From the NCBI GenBank assembly GCA_017478025.1, contig JAFVGZ010000003.1:124001-188000 (forward strand): 64,000 nucleotides of DNA, read 5' to 3'. This document shows positions 9,203 to 18,824 of the stretch, in pieces. The notes beneath the pieces were generated by a model. That model was not told the origin of the DNA. It worked only from the letters and a program-made list of their open reading frames with translations, and did no database searches. Positions within the stretch are counted from its first letter, which is position 1; every line of letters starts with the position of its first letter. The translations under genes were made by a program, and so were the position numbers. The DNA is from Prevotella sp. (GTDB lineage Bacteria; Bacteroidota; Bacteroidia; Bacteroidales; Bacteroidaceae).

Positions 9203-10159
9203 TTACCCCTTATTTGCCTCAAGCCACTCTGTGACGTTCTTTTCTATGCGTGCTGCGATGTTGCTCTGATCGGTAGTGCGGTCAAACTTTTCTCCTACGA
9301 TGTGCTCGTAGAGCTCTATGTAGCGCTCTGCTACAGATTCTGCGTATTCATCGGTAATTTCGGGCATAGTCTGTCCCGGCTCGTTCATGAAATCATGCTC
9401 TATGAGCCATTGGCGTACGAACTCTTTGGACAGCTGCTTCTGAGGCTCGCCCTTCTCAAACTTCTCCTCATAGCCGTCAGCATAGAAATAGCGTGAAGAA
9501 TCAGGCGTGTGTATCTCATCGATGAGATATACCTTACCGTCACGCTTGCCAAACTCATATTTTGTATCAACAAGGATAAGTCCCTGCTTCTTGGCTATCT
9601 CTTGGCCGCGAGCAAAGAGTTTGCGGGTATAGTCTTCCATCACCTCATAATCCTCCTTGCTTACTATGCCTTGAGCAATAATCTCTTCCTTTGAGATGTT
9701 CAGGTCGTGGCCCTCATCAGCCTTTGTCGTAGGAGTGATGATAGGCTCAGGGAAACGCTCGTTCTCCCTCATTCCTTCAGGCAGCTGAACGCCGCAGATG
9801 TTTCTTACGCCTTTCTGATAGTCACGCCATGCAGAACCGGTCAGGATACCTCTTATAATCATCTCCACACGGAAACCCTCGCACTTCAGACCTACCGTTA
9901 CCTGTGGGTCAGGAGTAGCAAGCTTCCAGTTAGGGCAGATATCCTTAGTGGCATCAAGGAATTTTGCTGCTATTTGGTTCAACACCTGTCCCTTGAATGG
10001 AATGCCCTTAGGCAGTATCACATCAAAGGCCGAAATACGGTCTGTTGCAACCATAACCATCAGGTCGTCGTTGATGGTGTAAACGTCACGTACCTTGCCG
10101 TGATATACGGCTGTCTGTCCTTTGAAGTTGAATTCAGTCTTTGTTAATGCGTTGTTCAT
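9203..10159 (-). CDS. purC: SAICAR synthase
   Basis: Phosphoribosylaminoimidazole-succinocarboxamide synthase, 318 residues, the long form usual in Bacteroidetes rather than the roughly 240-residue E. coli form. It joins CAIR and aspartate with ATP in purine synthesis. Typical segments are YHGKVRDVY near the N-terminus, [25 protein letters not shown] and [13 protein letters not shown]. Its start lies inside the end of phoH (26-base overlap), so it must be cotranscribed with phoH. No promoter of its own was seen. Confidence 0.95.
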   Translation of the reverse strand: MNNALTKTEFNFKGQTAVYHGKVRDVYTINDDLMVMVATDRISAFDVILPKGIPFKGQVLNQIAAKFLDATKDICPNWKLATPDPQVTVGLKCEGFRVEMIIRGILTGSAWRDYQKGVRNICGVQLPEGMRENERFPEPIITPTTKADEGHDLNISKEEIIAQGIVSKEDYEVMEDYTRKLFARGQEIAKKQGLILVDTKYEFGKRDGKVYLIDEIHTPDSSRYFYADGYEEKFEKGEPQKQLSKEFVRQWLIEHDFMNEPGQTMPEITDEYAESVAERYIELYEHIVGEKFDRTTDQSNIAARIEKNVTEWLEANKG

Positions 10160-11090
10160 TGTCGTATTGTTGAAATTTGTTTACTATTCTTGTTACTAGT
10201 TTGTGGCGTACTATATCTTTTTCCGTCATCCTCACTATGGCCAACCCCTCCGTACCTTCCAGTATCTCCATTGCCTGCGCAAGTCCGCTCTTCTGACCTC
10301 GTGGCAAATCCACCTGGGTAAGGTCGCCCGTGATAATCATTTTCGTGTTCCATCCCATGCGGGTGAGGAACATCTTTATCTGAGCCGTAGTGGTATTCTG
10401 CGCTTCGTCGAGTATCACGACGGCATCGCTCAGCGTTCTGCCTCGCATAAAGGCCAGCGGAGCAATCTGTATGACGTGCTTGTCCATCATGTCCTGCAGC
10501 TTCGCCTGAGGTATCATGTCCTCAAGAGCATCATATAACGGCTGCAGATAGGGGTCTATCTTATCCTTCATGTCGCCAGGCAGAAAGCCCAGCTTCTCGC
10601 CTGCCTCCACAGCGGGGCGCGACAGGATAACTTTCTTTGCTGTCTTTTCCTTCAACGCCTTCACAGCCAGGGCGATAGAGAGATACGTCTTACCTGTACC
10701 GGCTGGGCCTACGGCAAACACCATATCATTGTTGTTATAAGCATCAATCAGGAGTTGCTGGCTTTCCGAGCGACCCTTGATGGGTTTGCCCGACAGATTA
10801 TATACCACAACATCCTTGACAGAGTCCTGCTTTGTTGCCCGGCCTTTTACGATGTCGAGAATATCCTCTTCGTTAATCGTATTGTACTTCAGGATATGCT
10901 TGCAGATCTTGCCGATGCTTTCCTCTATATCAGCTATCTCGTCCTCATCGCCCAGGATGCGGATGACGTTACCTCTGGCCATGATGCGCACCTTCGGGTA
11001 GAGCGAACGTATCATCTGCAGGTGTACGTTGTTTATCCCGTAGAACATTATAGGATCAATGTCCTCAAGTATAATATGCTTTTCTATCAT
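10134..11090 (-). CDS. phoH: PhoH-like ATPase
   Basis: A 318-residue cytoplasmic PhoH-family NTPase, a group related to superfamily 1 helicases and linked to RNA metabolism. It has a KH-like N-terminal part (about 1-90), Walker A GPAGTGKT at 128-135, Walker B VILDEAQN and the downstream segment [13 protein letters not shown]. It is the first gene of the minus-strand run and has a Bacteroidetes-type promoter just upstream. The cell target is not shown by the sequence. Confidence 0.9.
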   Translation of the reverse strand: MIEKHIILEDIDPIMFYGINNVHLQMIRSLYPKVRIMARGNVIRILGDEDEIADIEESIGKICKHILKYNTINEEDILDIVKGRATKQDSVKDVVVYNLSGKPIKGRSESQQLLIDAYNNNDMVFAVGPAGTGKTYLSIALAVKALKEKTAKKVILSRPAVEAGEKLGFLPGDMKDKIDPYLQPLYDALEDMIPQAKLQDMMDKHVIQIAPLAFMRGRTLSDAVVILDEAQNTTTAQIKMFLTRMGWNTKMIITGDLTQVDLPRGQKSGLAQAMEILEGTEGLAIVRMTEKDIVRHKLVTRIVNKFQQYDNEQRINKD

Positions 11091-11099
11091 TTAGAAGTG

Positions 11100-11107
11100 C
11101 AAAATTA
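11100..11107 (-). promoter_or_regulatory. Promoter -7 element for phoH
   Basis: On the minus strand this reads TAATTTTG, a full match to TAnnTTTG, ten bases upstream of the phoH start codon. The -33 TTTG is not clear. It faces the + strand promoter 33 bases away, so the two genes share an 86-base divergent control region. Confidence 0.55.
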
Positions 11108-11139
11108 CAAAAGTTTTTTCATATTTCAATACTTTTTAC

Positions 11140-11147
11140 TAACTTTG
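11140..11147 (+). promoter_or_regulatory. Promoter -7 element for the DUF5715-like gene
   Basis: TAACTTTG matches TAnnTTTG, 29 bases before the ATG at 11177. A T-rich stretch near 11113-11119 may serve as a weak -33 element. Confidence 0.55.
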
Positions 11148-11176
11148 TGCCGATTTTTTAATCTTTTACAAGAAAA

Positions 11177-11959
11177 ATGAAAATAAAAAAGAACATATAC
11201 CTGCATACATTCACGTTTGTTGTAGTCATTTTGGCACTCTCCAGATGCGTGTATGACTATTCAAATACAGGTGCTGTAACGTCAGAAATGACCGATTCTA
11301 TCGCGGATGTTGACTCAACAGAAGAGGGTAGGGGGGCTGTAGTGCAAAACAATCCGGTTTCATCGGTGAAAACGGTTAGTTCGACCCGCAAGCCAAACCG
11401 TATTCTCTCCGTTCCATCGTATAAGACCGCTTTCCCTGATAGCAACGAAGTACAGCTGGCATCAGCAAGGCGTTACGGCGTGAGCCCCGTGAAGAACCGT
11501 GTTGATGCAGAGAAACGTAAGTCCGAACTGGTATATATCGGAGCCAATCCGTTCTACCATGTTGATAATCTGAGAGAAAGTATCCCGTACCTTGTGCCTC
11601 GCGCAAACATATTATTGCAGGACATCGGAAGGGCGTTCCTTGACTCTCTATATATGAAAGGTGTACCCATGCACCAGATTATCGTGACCAGCGTCCTGCG
11701 TTCCGAAGAGGATGTGGAGCGCCTGAGGCGTCACAATCTGAATGCGAGTGAGAACTCTTGTCATCGCTTTGGTACCACATTCGACATCTGTTACAACAGA
11801 TACCATACCGTCCAGACGGAACAATCGCCACGCAGAGCCGTAAGCAACGACACTCTGAAATGGGTTCTTTCTGAGGTGCTGCGTGATATGAGAGAAGCCG
11901 AACGATGCTACATAAAGTATGAGGTGAAGCAGGGCTGCTTCCATCTTACGGTAAGATGA
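11177..11959 (+). CDS. Secreted DUF5715-like protein with an M15 peptidase-type motif
   Basis: A 260-residue protein with an N-terminal hydrophobic segment (about 8-22) followed by Cys23 or a Sec-type cleavage region. The residue before Cys is Arg, so a lipoprotein is doubtful. The C-terminal half resembles DUF5715 proteins of Bacteroidales: a segment IGANPFYHVDNLRE, then SVLRSEEDVERL, then SCHRFGTTFDICYN. The last fits the SxHxxGxxxD zinc-ligand pattern of M15/VanY peptidases, so a wall D,L-carboxypeptidase-like role is possible. Metal binding and activity are inference. It stands alone, divergent from phoH. Confidence 0.7.
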   Translation: MKIKKNIYLHTFTFVVVILALSRCVYDYSNTGAVTSEMTDSIADVDSTEEGRGAVVQNNPVSSVKTVSSTRKPNRILSVPSYKTAFPDSNEVQLASARRYGVSPVKNRVDAEKRKSELVYIGANPFYHVDNLRESIPYLVPRANILLQDIGRAFLDSLYMKGVPMHQIIVTSVLRSEEDVERLRRHNLNASENSCHRFGTTFDICYNRYHTVQTEQSPRRAVSNDTLKWVLSEVLRDMREAERCYIKYEVKQGCFHLTVR

Positions 11960-11982
11960 CCCCTCATGCGTCATTTATGCGA

Positions 11983-12012
11983 TTGTAAGCAAAATGGCGT
12001 TTTTGCTTACAA
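11983..12012 (+). terminator. Hairpin after the DUF5715-like gene
   Basis: A perfect 12-base inverted repeat, TTGTAAGCAAAA with TTTTGCTTACAA, has a 6-base loop 23 bases after the stop codon. No T-run follows, so termination is probable but not certain. Confidence 0.5.
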
Positions 12013-12773
12013 ACTGTTATTTCAAAAAAGTTCGCCAAGAAATCAATTCTAGAGCGAAAAGTAACCTCCCGGAGCGGCATAATTTGGCTTTTGGGCATCG
12101 AAAAACCAGTTTGGGGCTACTTAAGTTACTTAGGAACCGGGTTAAAGTTACTCAAAAACGGGGTTAAAGTAGGTCGCGGACACCCTAAAAGACCTGCTTT
12201 TACCCCTATTTTTTAGTTGTTTTTGGACTTTTCAAGACCTCAAAAATCTCGAATTTTACGTAAATCACAGAGTCACAGTTCGTTATCCCAAATGACGAAA
12301 ATTTGGCATATTTGTGTCCGCGAGTAAGTTTGGTGGAAAATATCGCCAAAAATCGCGGTTTGAAAAAACTACTTTTTAAGCAAAAAGGCAAAAAAAGTTA
12401 CGAATTATAAATTTGGAGAAGTGCGAGAGAAAGGATGATTATGGGAATGATTCAGGGCAACGCCCTGAACAATAAACGAAAACATTCTATTGACATAATA
12501 GTACTTCTTGAAGATTAAAATTAAAGCATTATATATGTATATCAAAACTTATTGAATATAAAACCATTATCATAGATTTGTTATAGTAAAACATAAATTA
12601 TAATTTTTCATATATATTTAGCTGGAAATAATCAAGAAAATAACTTGTCAAAAGTTATTAGAGTAATGTTATTCAGATACTATTAGAATATGCATTATGT
12701 TAAATAGAGAATTTCGAATAGTGTCATTCTATGTGTAACCTATTGCACCATAAATCATAAAGAATACTAAAAT
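12013..12773. other. Gene-free AT-rich gap before purM
   Basis: No credible gene lies here; the short open frames are low-complexity and lack family resemblance. It holds the 22-base-period array at 12119-12203, a lone palindrome CAGGGCAACGCCCTG near 12454, and a very AT-rich stretch from about 12500 to 12770 next to the purM promoter. Confidence 0.7.
12119..12203. repeat. 22-base-period array with dyad motif (locus 1)
   Basis: Units with the core TTAAAGTWRSTC-like sequence start at 12119, 12141 and 12163. An inverted unit, CTAAAAGACCTGCTTTTAC, starts at 12185, still in the 22-base register. The inverted unit has 6-base dyad arms, TAAAAG and CTTTTA, around ACCTG. The same motif and period recur at 36481-36635. 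Two helical turns per unit would place the sites on one DNA face. Confidence 0.7.
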
Positions 12774-12805
12774 TTTGCTCATGTCAAGATTTTTCAGTAC
12801 TTTTG
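12774..12805 (+). promoter_or_regulatory. Promoter for purM and downstream genes
   Basis: TTTG at 12774-12777 is followed after 20 bases by TACTTTTG at 12798-12805. This is an exact match to the Bacteroidetes promoter in both boxes and spacing. Transcription should start near 12812, giving a leader of about 105 bases before the purM ATG. The leader holds a small hairpin (GTTGCA, 7-base loop, TGCAAC near 12828-12845), which does not match a riboswitch I know. Confidence 0.7.
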
Positions 12806-12916
12806 CGGCATTATTTATACGTAGGTGTTGCACCGGCAATGCAACGGAAATTAAATTTCATACGTCCAAGGATAAAGACTCTACATCAACAACGAACAGG
12901 AAAACCTAAAAGAGAA

Positions 12917-14083
12917 ATGGATAATAGATATATGCTTCGCGGCGTTAGTGCTGCCAAAGAAGACGTGCACAACGCCATCAAGAACATCGACAAAGGAATC
13001 TTTCCACAGGCCTTCTGCAAGATAATCCCAGACATTCTGGGCGGAGACCCTGAGTATTGCAACATCATGCATGCCGACGGAGCCGGAACAAAATCAAGTC
13101 TTGCCTACATGTATTGGAAAGAGACAGGCGACCTCTCCGTGTGGAAAGGTATCGCACAGGACGCACTCATAATGAATACAGACGACCTGCTCTGCGTGGG
13201 AGCTGTGGATAACATCCTGGTCAGCAGCACCATAGGCCGCAACAAAATGCTTGTCCCCGGCGACGTGATAAGTGCTATCATCAACGGAACGGATGAACTG
13301 TTGCAGGAAATGCGCAATATGGGCGTCGGTATCTATGCTACAGGCGGCGAGACGGCAGACGTGGGTGACCTCACAAGGACGATAATCGTAGATTCTACCG
13401 TAACGTGCCGCATGAAGCGAAGCGACGTGATAGACAATGCCAACATCCGTCCGGGTGACGTTATCGTAGGCCTTGCCTCTTTCGGTCAGGCAACGTATGA
13501 GAAGGAATATAACGGCGGCATGGGCAGCAACGGCCTCACAAGTGCCCGTCATGATGTGTTCTCAAAATACTATGCCGAGAAGTATCCGGAGAGCTATGAC
13601 CACGCGGTACCCGAGGAACTTGTATATTCTGGCACCTGCCGCTTTGAGGATAAAGTGGAAGGCAGTCCCGTCAATGCAGGAAAGCTGGTCCTCTCCCCTA
13701 CCCGCACCTACGCTCCGGTCATCAAGAAGCTGCTTGACATGATGCGTGCCGACATTCACGGAATGGTGCATTGTACAGGAGGCGCTCAGACAAAGGTGCT
13801 GCATTTCGTGGGAGACAACTGTAAGGTGGTGAAAGACAACATGTTCTCCGTTCCTCCGCTCTTCAAACTCATACACGACCAGAGCGGTACCGACTGGAAA
13901 GAAATGTATAAGGTCTTCAACATGGGACATCGCATGGAGATATACGTTGATCCGTCTGACGCAGAGAAAGTTATAGAGTTGAGCAAGTCGTTCAACATCG
14001 ATGCGCAGATAGTAGGACACATAGAGGAAGGCCGCAAGAGCCTCACGATAAAGAGCGAATACGGAGAGTTTGAGTATTGCTAA
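12917..14083 (+). CDS. purM: AIR synthase (PurM-like)
   Basis: A 388-residue phosphoribosylformylglycinamidine cyclo-ligase of the Bacteroidetes type, which closes the imidazole ring in purine synthesis with ATP. Segments seen are HADGAGTKSS, MNTDDLLCVGA, ATGGETADVGD and GLASFGQATYEKEYNGGMGSNG split across the substrate-binding region. The open frame extends 38 codons further upstream, but that part lies in the leader RNA, so the ATG at 12917 (MDNRYMLRG) is chosen. prfA follows with little space. Confidence 0.88.
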   Translation: MDNRYMLRGVSAAKEDVHNAIKNIDKGIFPQAFCKIIPDILGGDPEYCNIMHADGAGTKSSLAYMYWKETGDLSVWKGIAQDALIMNTDDLLCVGAVDNILVSSTIGRNKMLVPGDVISAIINGTDELLQEMRNMGVGIYATGGETADVGDLTRTIIVDSTVTCRMKRSDVIDNANIRPGDVIVGLASFGQATYEKEYNGGMGSNGLTSARHDVFSKYYAEKYPESYDHAVPEELVYSGTCRFEDKVEGSPVNAGKLVLSPTRTYAPVIKKLLDMMRADIHGMVHCTGGAQTKVLHFVGDNCKVVKDNMFSVPPLFKLIHDQSGTDWKEMYKVFNMGHRMEIYVDPSDAEKVIELSKSFNIDAQIVGHIEEGRKSLTIKSEYGEFEYC

Positions 14084-14117
14084 GACTGTAGAACCCAATA
14101 AATACACATTTAACGCA

Positions 14118-15227
14118 TTGGACAACAACAACATACTACAAAAGCTTGACGGCCTGGAGGCACGTTATGAGGAAGTCACAACCCTCATAACCGACCCGTC
14201 CGTCATAGCAGACCAGCAACGCTTTGTCAAACTGACAAGAGAGTACAAGGAGCTGGGAGACATCATGAACATCCGCAAGAGATATATCAACTGCCTTGAA
14301 GCAATAAGCGAGGCGAAGGATATATTGATGAACGAGCAGGATGCCGAGATGAAGGATATGGCTCGCGAGCAGCTGTCTGAGAATGAAGCCATGCTGCCCG
14401 GATTGGAAGAAGAGGTAAAGGTCGCCCTCGTGCCAAAGGACCCAGAGGATGCCAAGAACATAGAAATGGAGATACGTGCCGGTACCGGAGGCGACGAAGC
14501 ATGCCTCTTTGCCGGAGACCTGTTCAAGATGTACAAGGCCTTCTGCGAGTCAAAAGGCTGGAACCTCAGCGTCACGGACTTCTCGGAAGGCGCTGTCGGC
14601 GGCTACAAAGAGATAGACTTTGCCGTGAGCGGCGAAGGCGTATATGGCGTGATGAAATATGAATCGGGCGTACATCGCGTGCAACGTGTGCCGGTAACGG
14701 AAAGCAACGGTCGCATGCAGACATCTGCGGCCACCGTTGCGGTATTGCCTGAAGCCGATCCGTTTGAGGTAAGCATAAACGAAGGCGAGATAAAGTGGGA
14801 CACGTTCCGCTCATCAGGTGCCGGCGGTCAGAACGTCAACAAGGTGGAATCAGGCGTTCGTGCCCGCTATATGTGGAAGAATCCCAATACAGGCGAGACG
14901 GAAGAGATACTCATCGAATGTACGGAGACGCGTGACCAGCCAAAGAACAAGGAGCGCGCTCTTGCACGATTGCGCACATACATCTATGATAAGGAGCACC
15001 AGAAGTATCTCGACGACATAGCAAGCCGCCGCAAGACACTTGTCTCTACAGGCGACCGTTCGGCCAAGATACGCACATACAACTTCCCGCAAGGCCGTGT
15101 GACGGACCATCGTATAGGCTACACCACGCATGACCTTAACGGATTCCTCGGCGGCGACATCCAGGCGATGATAGACGCCCTCACCGTAGCAGAAAATGCT
15201 GAAAGAATGAAAGAGGCAGAACTGTAA
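14118..15227 (+). CDS. prfA: Peptide chain release factor 1
   Basis: RF1 recognises UAA and UAG stop codons and triggers peptide release. The codon-recognition motif PxT is PVT at about 192-194, and the catalytic GGQ lies at about 236-238 in SGAGGQNVNKVES. The frame is open back to a TTG at 14070 inside purM, but the family N-terminus (xDNNxIL.KLDGL) fits a TTG start at 14118, giving 369 residues. No Shine-Dalgarno site is seen at either. It lies 34 bases after purM. Confidence 0.92.
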   Translation: MDNNNILQKLDGLEARYEEVTTLITDPSVIADQQRFVKLTREYKELGDIMNIRKRYINCLEAISEAKDILMNEQDAEMKDMAREQLSENEAMLPGLEEEVKVALVPKDPEDAKNIEMEIRAGTGGDEACLFAGDLFKMYKAFCESKGWNLSVTDFSEGAVGGYKEIDFAVSGEGVYGVMKYESGVHRVQRVPVTESNGRMQTSAATVAVLPEADPFEVSINEGEIKWDTFRSSGAGGQNVNKVESGVRARYMWKNPNTGETEEILIECTETRDQPKNKERALARLRTYIYDKEHQKYLDDIASRRKTLVSTGDRSAKIRTYNFPQGRVTDHRIGYTTHDLNGFLGGDIQAMIDALTVAENAERMKEAEL

Positions 15228-15278
15228 AGTGTGTGTTCCGTTAATTCCTAAGAACCAACCAAAAAGTTATTGACAAAT

Positions 15279-15428
15279 ATGGGAGTATTCACCAGCATCA
15301 AGAAAAAGGAAGACAAGGAGGATGAGCGTACCGTTCCCGCCTCCGAGTTCATAGAACGCTTGACCAGAATGCAGCAAAAGCAAGAGCAGCAAAAGGATAT
15401 TCCTTATACCGAAATGCCAAAAGACTAA
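15279..15428 (+). CDS. Small conserved-looking protein, 49 residues
   Basis: A short open frame between prfA and pyrF runs from ATG (MGVFTSIKKKEDKEDERTV) to TAA. The protein is highly charged: a lysine/glutamate N-terminal half and a glutamine-rich middle (RMQQKQEQQKD), no membrane segment. It fits exactly between its neighbours, 51 bases after prfA and 12 before pyrF, in the same direction, which supports it being real. Function is not recognised. Confidence 0.6.
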   Translation: MGVFTSIKKKEDKEDERTVPASEFIERLTRMQQKQEQQKDIPYTEMPKD

Positions 15429-15440
15429 AAAGGCGAGATT

Positions 15441-16271
15441 ATGACAAGACAACAATTAATAGAGCAGATATTCAAGAAGAAGTCCTTCCTGTGCGTAGGA
15501 CTTGACGTGGACCTAAACAAGGTGCCTGAGCATATATTGAAGGAAGAGGACCCAATCTTCGCCTTCAATAAGCAGATTATAGATGCTACGGCACCTTATT
15601 GCGTGGCATACAAGCCAAACCTGGCTTTCTATGAGGCGTATGGCGTAAAGGGACTGGTGTCTTTTGAGAAGACAATAAACTATCTGCATGACAACTATCC
15701 GGAGCAGTTCATCATTGCCGATGCGAAGCGCGGCGACATAGGCAACACCTCTAAGATGTATGCCAAGACATTCTTCGGAGAGTATAAGGTGGATGCACTT
15801 ACCGTAGCTCCCTATATGGGTGAAGACAGCGTGGTGCCGTTCCTTGACTATGAGGCCGACAAGACCACCTGGGTGATACTGCTTGCGCTTACCTCAAACA
15901 AGGGTTCGTTTGACTTCCAGCAGACAACAGATACTGAGGGCCAAAGACTCTTTGAGACCGTTATCAAGAAGAGCCAGCAATGGGGAACGACGGAAAACCT
16001 GATGTATGTCGTGGGAGCGACCCGCGGCGAGATGTTCAAGGATATCCGCAAGGTTGCCCCGGAGCATTTCCTCCTCGTGCCTGGAGTAGGTGCGCAGGGC
16101 GGATCGCTGCAGGACGTCTGCCAATACGGTATGACAAAGGACTGCGGACTTCTCGTAAACTCATCAAGAGGCATCATCTTTGCCGACAATACTGAGAACT
16201 TTGCTGCCGTTGCCGCTCAAAAGGCAAAAGAGCTGCAGGTGCAGATGGAAGCCGAGCTGGGTAAATTATAA
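15441..16271 (+). CDS. pyrF: Orotidine 5'-phosphate decarboxylase (class II)
   Basis: A 276-residue enzyme that forms UMP from OMP. It belongs to the longer PyrF subfamily found in Bacteroidetes and Actinobacteria. The catalytic Asp-Lys-Asp region is [15 protein letters not shown], and the phosphate-binding C-terminal segment is VPGVGAQGG with NSSRGI. It follows the small 49-residue protein by 12 bases and precedes lpxD by 30 bases. Confidence 0.94.
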   Translation: MTRQQLIEQIFKKKSFLCVGLDVDLNKVPEHILKEEDPIFAFNKQIIDATAPYCVAYKPNLAFYEAYGVKGLVSFEKTINYLHDNYPEQFIIADAKRGDIGNTSKMYAKTFFGEYKVDALTVAPYMGEDSVVPFLDYEADKTTWVILLALTSNKGSFDFQQTTDTEGQRLFETVIKKSQQWGTTENLMYVVGATRGEMFKDIRKVAPEHFLLVPGVGAQGGSLQDVCQYGMTKDCGLLVNSSRGIIFADNTENFAAVAAQKAKELQVQMEAELGKL

Positions 16272-16301
16272 TAGGTAATAAACTACTAAAACTATAGACA
16301 A

Positions 16302-17357
16302 TTGGAATTTACTGCACAACAGATAGCAGACCTCATACAGGGCAAGGTGGAAGGCGATGCGAATGCAACCGTAAACACTTTTGCCAAGATAGAGGAAGGC
16401 AAAAAAGGAGCCATCTCTTTTCTTGCCAACATAAAGTATCTGCACCACATATACGACACGGAGTCGAGCGTAGTGCTTGTTGATGATGCAATGACATTCG
16501 ACAAGCCCGTAAAGCCCACCCTCATCCGAGTGAAGAATTCATACGAGGCAGTAGCAAAGCTTATGCAGATGTATGAATCGATGAAACCGAGGAGAAAAGG
16601 TATTGACAGTACGGCATACATCCACCCTACTGCCAAGATAGGCGAAGATTGCTATATCGGTCCGTTTGTTGCCATAGGCCCCAATGTTGTCATTGGGGAC
16701 CGTTGCGTGTTCCATCCACATGTGACAATAGGCCAGAATGCCACGATTGGCGAAAACACGGAGATATACTCAAATGCGGTCGTATATCATGACTGTAAGG
16801 TGGGCAACAACTGTGTGCTGCATGCGGGCTGCGTGATAGGAGCCGACGGTTTCGGATTTGCACCCACAGAGCATGGATATGACAAGATACCTCAGCTGGG
16901 TATTGTGACAATAGAGGACAATGTGGAAATCGGAGCCAACACCTGCGTAGATCGCTCCACGATGGGCTCTACATACGTAAGAAAAGGTGTGAAGCTCGAT
17001 AACCTCGTACAAATAGCCCACAATACGGACATCGGCGAGAATACCGTAATGTCGAGCCAGGTAGGTATTGCCGGCAGCACAAAAGTGGGCAAATGGTGCA
17101 TGTTCGGCGGTCAGGTAGGAATTGCCGGACACATCACCATAGGAGATAAGGTAAGCCTTGGAGCACAGTCGGGTGTACCCGGCAGCATCAAGGACGGAGA
17201 AAGTCTCATAGGAACGCCGCCTGTTCCGTTGCGTAAGTTCTTCCAGATAGCAGCAATTGAGAAGCGATTGCCGGACTTATATCACCAGATAGGAGAAATG
17301 CAAAAGACAATAGACCTTTTGCAGGAAGAGATAAAACAACTAAAAAATCAGAATTGA
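16302..17357 (+). CDS. lpxD: UDP-3-O-acylglucosamine N-acyltransferase
   Basis: LpxD adds the N-linked hydroxyacyl chain in lipid A synthesis. The 351 residues comprise an N-terminal uridine-binding domain (1-100), a left-handed beta helix of hexapeptide repeats (about 105-300) and a C-terminal helix ([18 protein letters not shown]). The catalytic-type histidine segment is [10 protein letters not shown]. The start is TTG ([14 protein letters not shown]); no ATG lies nearby and the family N-terminus begins here. It heads an lpxD, lpxC-fabZ, lpxA group. Confidence 0.94.
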   Translation: MEFTAQQIADLIQGKVEGDANATVNTFAKIEEGKKGAISFLANIKYLHHIYDTESSVVLVDDAMTFDKPVKPTLIRVKNSYEAVAKLMQMYESMKPRRKGIDSTAYIHPTAKIGEDCYIGPFVAIGPNVVIGDRCVFHPHVTIGQNATIGENTEIYSNAVVYHDCKVGNNCVLHAGCVIGADGFGFAPTEHGYDKIPQLGIVTIEDNVEIGANTCVDRSTMGSTYVRKGVKLDNLVQIAHNTDIGENTVMSSQVGIAGSTKVGKWCMFGGQVGIAGHITIGDKVSLGAQSGVPGSIKDGESLIGTPPVPLRKFFQIAAIEKRLPDLYHQIGEMQKTIDLLQEEIKQLKNQN

Positions 17358-17381
17358 CATTCAAAGCAAGAATAAACGATT

Positions 17382-18767
17382 ATGGATAAGCAAAACACAC
17401 TAAAAGGGAGTTTCTCTCTATGTGGCAAAGGATTGCATACGGGTCTCAGTCTTACTGCGACCTTTAACCCCGCACCAGAGAATAGCGGATATAAGATACA
17501 ACGCATAGACCTTGAGGGTATGCCCATTATTGATGCTATTGCCGAGAATGTTGTTGATACTCAGCGCGGAACAGTTATAGGCAAGGGTGACGTGAGAGTG
17601 TCAACCATCGAACACGGTTTGGCTGCCCTCTATGCTCTGGGTATAGACAATTGCCTGATACAGGTAAACGGCCCTGAGTTTCCTATCCTCGATGGTTCCG
17701 CATTGAAATATGTGGAGAAGATCAAGGAGGTCGGCATACAGGAGCAGAACGCGCCGAAGGACTACTATATAATAAGGAAGAAGATAGAGGTAAAAGACGA
17801 GAATACGGGGTCGATTATAACGATTCTGCCAGATGAAGATTTCTCTATCACGGCAATGTGTTCGTTTGAGTCAAAGTTCATCAACTCACAGTTTGCGACG
17901 ATAGACAACATGTCTGATTTCTCAGAAGAGATTGCCTCTGCCCGCACATTCGTGTTCGTCAGAGACATCATACCTCTGTTGAAAGCCGGCCTGATAAAGG
18001 GCGGAGACCTTGACAACGCAATAGTAATCTATGAGTTGGAGCAGAAGCAGGAGGTCGTTGACAGCCTCTGTGACTATCTCCAGATACCTCACATGGATGC
18101 TACAAAACTCGGTTACCTGCAGCACAAGCCTCTGACCTGGGAGAATGAGTGTACCCGTCATAAGTTGCTGGACATCATCGGAGATATGGCTCTGATAGGC
18201 AAGCCGCTCAAAGGCCGCATAATTGCAACGCGTCCCGGACACACTATAAATAATAAGTTCGCACGCGCGATGCGTCAGGAGATACGTAAGCATGAGATTC
18301 AGGCTCCGGTATATGACCCGACAATGGAACCCGTGCTCGACGTAAACCGCATACGCCAGGTGTTGCCTCATCGCTACCCCATGCAGCTGGTTGACAAAAT
18401 CATAAGCATCAGCGGCAAGACGATTGTGGGCATAAAGAATGTCACCAGCAATGAGCCGTTCTTCACAGGACATTTCCCCGAGGAGCCGGTTATGCCAGGC
18501 GTGCTGATGATTGAGGCAATGAGCCAATGTGGTGCGATTCTTGTGCTCAACACCTTGGAGGAACCAGAGAGATGGACATCATACTTCCTGAAGATTGACA
18601 ATGTCAAGTACAGGAAAAAGGTTGTTCCCGGAGACACCCTTATATTCAAGGTAGAACTGCTTAGCCCGGTACGTCACGGTATAAGCACTATGCAAGGATA
18701 TATTTTCGTAGGTGACACCCTGGTTGCAGAGGCCACATTTACTGGTCAGATGGTAAAAAACAAATAA
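17382..18767 (+). CDS. lpxC-fabZ: LpxC-FabZ fusion: UDP-3-O-acyl-GlcNAc deacetylase / hydroxyacyl-ACP dehydratase
   Basis: A 461-residue fusion typical of Bacteroidetes. The LpxC part (1 to about 305) is the zinc deacetylase that commits to lipid A synthesis; zinc-ligand segments are TIEHGLAALYAL and HKLLDIIGD, and the catalytic region is RPGHTINNKFA. The FabZ part (about 312-461) dehydrates 3-hydroxyacyl-ACP; it has LPHRYPMQLVD and GHFPEEPVMPGVLMIEAM with the catalytic His and Glu. The fusion ties hydroxyacyl supply to its use and sits between lpxD and lpxA. Confidence 0.96.
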   Translation: MDKQNTLKGSFSLCGKGLHTGLSLTATFNPAPENSGYKIQRIDLEGMPIIDAIAENVVDTQRGTVIGKGDVRVSTIEHGLAALYALGIDNCLIQVNGPEFPILDGSALKYVEKIKEVGIQEQNAPKDYYIIRKKIEVKDENTGSIITILPDEDFSITAMCSFESKFINSQFATIDNMSDFSEEIASARTFVFVRDIIPLLKAGLIKGGDLDNAIVIYELEQKQEVVDSLCDYLQIPHMDATKLGYLQHKPLTWENECTRHKLLDIIGDMALIGKPLKGRIIATRPGHTINNKFARAMRQEIRKHEIQAPVYDPTMEPVLDVNRIRQVLPHRYPMQLVDKIISISGKTIVGIKNVTSNEPFFTGHFPEEPVMPGVLMIEAMSQCGAILVLNTLEEPERWTSYFLKIDNVKYRKKVVPGDTLIFKVELLSPVRHGISTMQGYIFVGDTLVAEATFTGQMVKNK

Positions 18768-18824
18768 AGGCGGGAATTAACAAAACCACCTGAAGAGATA
18801 AAGTAAAACTGTAATTACATAATT

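Noticed and set aside
9068..9496. 142-codon plus-strand ORF over the palindromic repeat and purC
   Set aside because: Product is a translation of the dispersed repeat followed by antisense purC; such ORFs are known false calls.
12206..12391. 61-codon ORF in the gap before purM
   Set aside because: Low complexity, no family resemblance, no promoter or coupling.
12806..12916. Purine riboswitch in the purM leader
   Set aside because: Only one short hairpin is visible; the conserved three-way junction bases are not found.
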